Shown here: in pieces, positions 59,275-64,000 of the stretch
Layout: every line of letters begins with the position of its first letter
Position numbering within the stretch: the stretch's first letter is position 1
NCBI RefSeq assembly: GCF_034140825.1
Contig: NC_089036.1
Location: 1,321,001 to 1,385,000 of the forward strand
DNA length: 64,000 nucleotides
Reading direction: 5' to 3'
Source of the DNA: Oryza sativa Japonica Group
Lineage: Eukaryota > Streptophyta > Magnoliopsida > Poales > Poaceae
The notes under the pieces: generated by a model
Told to the model about the DNA's origin: nothing
Database searches by the model: none
What the model saw: the letters and a program-made list of their open reading frames with translations, nothing else
Program-made: the position numbers and the translations under genes

Positions 59275-61733
59275 TACTTGATTGTCTTTTAAATATAATC
59301 TTTTAGGACTAGCTTATATACTAAAATTTTTCCGCATCATATAAGAAATATTATGGCACACATAATAACATTGATCGATGGCCTTAATTTGTTTACCCAT
59401 GCAGACAATAGCTGACCTGTCAGAGGGTGGAAATGCTTCGGTGAGCAGACGTGGCGCACTACTAATATGATGGATTTACAGCAATGACTGAAACTTTTTT
59501 GCTTTGCTTGTGTTTGGAGAATAAAATCTTACCTTTGGACTTTGGTCATGTGGTGTCCTCTTAGAAAGTATAAGGGGTGAGCTGGGACAAAGGGAGAAGG
59601 GGTTAGGAGGTCTTGGGTTACCAAGGAGAAACTTCAACACATTTACTTAAGTTCTTATGAAATCCAGAAGAGAAAGGAAGAGTATTCTGAGTAGTGGTAA
59701 ACTTAAGATCCTTCAAGCCAGGAGTACGATATTACACCTCTGGGTAGCCCGAACCTTTACAATTCTTTGTGTTCATCTATTATTGCGCTCCAATGGGGCT
59801 CAAACTCCTCACTCATATGCGACTAGCTCCCCAACTGAACTGACCGAAAGGGTCCCATTGGATCCCCACCATCGAGGTCCATACCCTAACAATATTTGTC
59901 TCAAAGTTTATGACATAATAACTCGCACTATAGTATGTAGACAATGTACATGACCTAATGGCACCACATGCGATCGGACGAAGCAGTGACGATGTTCGCA
60001 TGCCTAGCTGCGTCCATTCCTCTTATTCTTCCTTGGTTTAGGGCTTCAGGCCGAGCAGGCAGAGGAAGAGCGAGCACATGACATCGGCGTCCAGTGGCAT
60101 AACGACAATGATGGTGGCGCCTCGACGCATTCCCGAACACGATACGATGGAGGAAGGTGGCAGCCAGCATGAGGATTGAGGGAAGAGTTGGGAACGCCGA
60201 CGGCAAGAACTCAGTTCGATAGGAAAGAGAAAACTCCGGAGTGGCTTGATTTGAGGTAGGAGAGAAGGGGGAAATGGGGCAAAATGAACTCGCCGGAGTG
60301 GGGAGATGCTGGTGGCGAGATACGCTCTAGGGGAGGAGGATATGGTTTCGGCAGTGCCGCGATGACGGCGGCGGCGACGTGCACATGACGCGCCCTCCAG
60401 AAGTAAGGAGGCGGTTGGCTCGGCTAGGCCTCGGCTTAGTTGGGCCACGGCCTGACTAGGCCATGTGAGGGAGAGAAGGCCGGAACGGCCCACACAGCAA
60501 GGGGATGGAATCAACGCAGGAGGGAAATGACCGGTTGGAAAGATTTCGGTTCAAAAGAAATAGAAGATTTTTTAGGGGATTATTTTAATAGAATCTAAAA
60601 GAGATGTAGTTAAAACAAAGGGAGATGTAATTCAAAAGAATTTGTTTGTTGACTATTTGGGAATTGGAGATAAATTTTAACAAGTAGTTCATGGACTCTA
60701 TGCATGTGGGGGTTTTTGGTTTATTTTTGAAAATGGATGTTTAAAGGGATTTTTATTTTGGGGTATTGGTTTAAAGGAGGAGTATTTGAATAAAGTAACG
60801 TGTAGTCAATGGACTCTATGCATGTGCGGTTTTTGGTTTATTTTTGGAATGGAAGTTTAAAGGGACTTTTATTTTGGGGTATTGGTTCAAAGGAGGAGTA
60901 TTTGAATAAAGGGATAGATATTTGAATTTGCAGGAGAGAGAGTGTTTGGTAGGAAAACTTTAGAATATCATTGGAGGTGAAAATTATGGAATTTAGATGA
61001 AAAAGGGTGATGGCTAAAAGAATAGGTTTTAGCTAATAAAAATAATAAATAGGGATGTTTATAAAATTGGGGAGAGACTTGAACACAAGTATACAGAGAT
61101 GTCTGGCTTTAGAATATTTATGAGAATGGGACTTGGTGAGTTTGGAAGAAAGAATGGTTAAGGAATGAATGGTATATCGAGAAAATTTTTATATGTGGCA
61201 TATGGAATTGGAGCTTCTTCAGAAGTAAACCAAAAAGGATTTGAATTGATGGATTTACGAAGACTCGGTCAATAATTTGTTGGTGGAGTTTTACGCGGAA
61301 ATCTATAGGATTCCGAGGAATTTGGGTAATGGGAATTTAAAAGGAAATATATGCGCTAATAAAATAGGGTTTCGGTAAAAAAATAAATTGAAAGGTTTAT
61401 AAAACTAAAAAGAAATTAAACGGGGTAAATTACCAAATCCTCGACTATTAAATTATTTATTTAGTTTAGACGAGGCATCTTTTCTAGTATCGCAAATATA
61501 TATACAGATTCTTTTTGGTGAGGAATAGGTATATCAAATTTACAGGGTAAGATATATATAGATTATTTCACATGTGATGTAAAGCCACAAAAATATAGAT
61601 ATAACAACAATGAAAAAGGGATTTATGGGCCAGGCCGAATCACGGCAAACATTTTGGCCCAATAGTATAGCTGGAAGCCATATGGCTGCGAGGTGAGGTA
61701 GCGAAGCTCGATTGCGACTTTGCGAGGTCTACC
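59275..61733. other. Repeat-like intergenic region, no supported gene
   Basis: A GC-rich patch at 59990-60530 has open frames on the minus strand without recognised domains. Text at 59810-59890 (gctccccaactgaactgacc) resembles repeat DNA. A tandem duplication lies at 60685-60911. Confidence 0.4.
60685..60911 (+). repeat. ~110-bp tandem duplication
   Basis: Units 60685-60795 and 60803-60911 share atggactctatgcatgtg, tttttggtttatttttg, ttattttggggtattggtt and aaaggaggagtatttgaata, with few differences. Confidence 0.88.
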
Positions 61734-63631
61734 ATGGCGGCGATGCGTCGTTTGGCTGTTGCTTCCCTGACGCCGCCGCGGATCCCTCGTCTTCTCCGTC
61801 TCCGACGCCCCGATCGAACGCCCTCTGCTTTCTCGACGTGGACTCCTCATCGTCGTCCTCGTCCCCACGCCGCCGATCCCACGCCCATCTATCTGCCGGT
61901 GCATCGATCCGTCCCCTCGTGAATGCCTGCCATGACGACGATGCCATGACGACGATGCGAACCCTTTATATTATTATTATTTTTTAGAGAAGGATATTTT
62001 TTTTTATCCGGCCTTTACATCCAATTGGATATATACGTATGTTAAAATAGGGAACTTAGTCTCGTAAACAACCCAATCTAAAATTCGTTCATATAGAGAT
62101 TTGAACTCAGAATCTTAGAATACTACTCAGTCGTCGACGAACCCTTAATTATTGGTTGAGGATTTTAATTTTATCGCAGGCAATTGAAAAGATTGAGAAG
62201 ATGAAGACGGTTTCTTCTCTGACCAAGGATGCCTTGAAGGTTCTTCAAGACGCTGGGGACAAGGCCAAGACGCATCTCAGGATCATGCACAACCAGTACA
62301 TTGAGGAGTACGTACTAACTGTTTCTACTTTATCCATTACATCTTGAAAAAAAACAATCTGTTTTACTCCAGCAATCAGTACTGACCGTCCGCATCAATA
62401 TATCAATAACTTTGAGTTATCGTGAAAGTACTCTCCGTTTTTAATAGATGACGTTATTTTTTTATCACACGTTTAATCATTCGTTTATTAAAATATACTT
62501 CCTCCATTTACTTTTAATAGTCATATTTCATCTTAGCACACAGACTAAGGATAAGTAAATCAACTTATCATCCATATTAAACATGATACTAGTCATTTCT
62601 CGTAAACAATCGATTTATTAATATTTACATTTATCGATGCCCATGTAGCCAATCTTATGTGGAAGAATGGAGAGTCACACATTAAATCCGAGAAAGTCAT
62701 TAAGATGATAAGATTGTTGGATTGAAATATGCCTATCAAAAATAAATTTTTCAGATTTAGAAATATGACTATGAAAAATAGATGGAGGGAGTATATATAA
62801 TTATAATTTATTTTATTGTGAGCTGTTTTATCACTTAAAATACTTTTAAGCATGATTTGTTTCTTATATATTTGCATAATTTTTAAATAAGATTAATGGT
62901 CAAATATATGTTTAAAAGTCAATAGTGTCATCTATAAAAAAACGGAGGGAGTAAGTTTATTATTAAAATTACAGAGTTAAAAAAGCACAATACTGCAAAT
63001 GTCATGGAACATTTGACAGTACCCAAAAAAAACAATAATTCTGTGAGACATAAGGGAGGAGTGTAAACATGGTAACTGTTACCGAAAGCTACTCTGTGAA
63101 AACTAGCGAAGATAACATAATGTCACCTTTTTATGTCTTATAGTACGAATTTAGTTGCTAGAACAACAGTAGGAAATTTGTTTCAGAGTTCTTGTGTAGG
63201 GTTAAAACTCTCAGTGGGCAATGGTATGTTACGTAATTGTTGGAAATACTGAATGCTTATATACTGCTTACTTTTAAGCATCTGCATGAGCAGATTGAAA
63301 CAATTATGATTTGTAGCATTTGCAGGTTTTGACCATTTTTTTTCTTGCCATAATTTACATAAATACGTTTTTAGCTATTTAAACAATTTGGGATGTAATT
63401 CTCATTCTCTAGCCGATAAAATAATTTGAGATGTTGCCTTGCAGGGTTCCAATAATGGAAGGACTTATGCAAAATGGCTGGCTACATTTTGTGTGTTACA
63501 TTGTTCCTGTTTCTCTGCCTTCTTTTGTTCTGGTTGTCGGTACTAGAGTTGTCAACATAATCAACGAACGTTCTCATTCTCATTTGGAGGAAGGCATAAA
63601 GATTCCATTTCAGGACTTGGAAAACAAGTAA
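61734..63631 (+). CDS. Small gene of unknown family, presequence + helix + one membrane segment (member 4)
   Basis: Proposed exons 61734-61898, 62180-62307 and 63445-63631, giving 159 aa. Exon 1 (MAAMRRLAVASLTPPRIPRL...) is an Arg/Pro/Leu-rich presequence of mitochondrial type; unspliced it would stop at 61922. Exon 2 (AIEKIEKMKTVSSLTKDALK) is a charged helix of exactly the same length (128 nt) and phases as exon 2 of member 2. Exon 3 has one hydrophobic stretch (FVCYIVPVSLPSFVLVVG) and ends EGIKIPFQDLENK. Splice sites are canonical. Total length is close to member 2 (161 aa). I infer a mitochondrial inner-membrane or matrix-facing protein; the family is not recognised. Confidence 0.6.
62431..62951. 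mobile_element. Stowaway MITE interrupted by a second Stowaway
   Basis: Outer ends CTCTCCGTTTTTAATAGATG and, inverted, CTCCCTCCGTTTTTTTATAG, with TA borders. It lies in intron 2 of member 4. Confidence 0.85.
62498..62791. mobile_element. Stowaway MITE nested in 62431-62951
   Basis: 294 bp with ends CTTCCTCCATTTACTTTTAA and, inverted, CTCCCTCCATCTATTTTTCA, and TA borders. Confidence 0.85.
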
Positions 63632-64000
63632 CTATATATATCTTGGTGTGTTTTGTACTTCTGTATACTGATAAGAATGATCTGTTAGTATTAAAAAGAA
63701 CTTTTTGAATGCATTCTCATATGTGTTGTTGGCGTGTATGCAACCTATATTAGTTATGCATGGCAGACCCATATGTTTATTTACGTTTTCTTAATTAGGT
63801 GTGGCATTTAGTTTTATTGATAATTGTTCGACAAATTAAACTTAAAAACTGGTATCGTAGTTTTTTTTTTGAACTTTTGCAATCATATATACTCATTTTG
63901 GGTGTGAAGAAGTAACAAGTCGTTACCACTTTTGCACCCTTCCTTTAGCAGCTTCCTGTTAATGTCAGAAGCTTCCTGTTATTGTCAGAAAAGCAGTGAT
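63632..64000. other. 3' flank of member 4
   Basis: Probable 3' UTR and intergenic DNA. A 20-bp direct repeat (agcttcctgtta-tgtcagaa) occurs at about 63951 and 63971. Confidence 0.4.

Noticed and set aside
60038-60514. 158-aa minus-strand frame as a gene
   Set aside because: No recognised domain, low-complexity Ser/Arg/Leu composition, overlapping frames of similar quality and no splice support.

Overview
The window is nuclear DNA of a grass, almost certainly rice (Oryza sativa). GT-AG introns, GC-rich first exons, many Stowaway- and Tourist-type MITEs and plant-only families all point that way. One gene (13099-16040) encodes a protein I recognise residue for residue as rice BAX inhibitor 1. 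From memory that gene lies near the end of chromosome 2 short arm; I could not check this. Exon borders below were joined by hand from splice sites, and every main gene keeps an open frame through all its exons. Layout, left part (1-33 kb): a two-AT-hook AHL chromatin protein (119-4549, +); about 8 kb without genes that holds MITEs and microsatellites; BI-1 (+); a P/U-type cyclin (17425-19221, +); a three-KH RNA-binding protein (20591-24638, +); a cytosol-type neutral/alkaline invertase (27368-30017, +); and the plastid light-harvesting-like protein LIL3 (30777-32780, +). Middle (33.9-45 kb): the TFIIH core subunit TFB4/p34 on the minus strand (33896-37215, 11 exons), convergent with LIL3. Beginning 166 bp upstream of its start codon is a 7.6-kb Mutator-like element (37382-45017) with long inverted repeats and an 8-bp target duplication. 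It carries an uninterrupted MURA-type transposase and a second gene of the plant mobile domain (PMD) family, which has one in-frame stop. Right part (45-64 kb): repeat-rich DNA with four small gene models (46493, 52425, 56015 and 61734). Each has an Arg/Ser/Ala-rich, mitochondrial-type first exon, a phase-0 first intron and a phase-2 second intron; three end in an exon with one hydrophobic segment. I do not recognise the family. Two of the four share clear nucleotide similarity around exon 1, so at least part of the set is a local duplication. A 5'-truncated LINE with a 10-bp target duplication sits in an intron of the third. The host genes are unrelated housekeeping and regulatory genes, with no operon-like logic. 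The most unusual items are the MULE with its PMD cargo next to TFB4, two further Mutator-type elements with 9-bp duplications (one nested inside a MITE and carrying GC-rich, Pack-MULE-like filler), and the cluster of unrecognised small genes.
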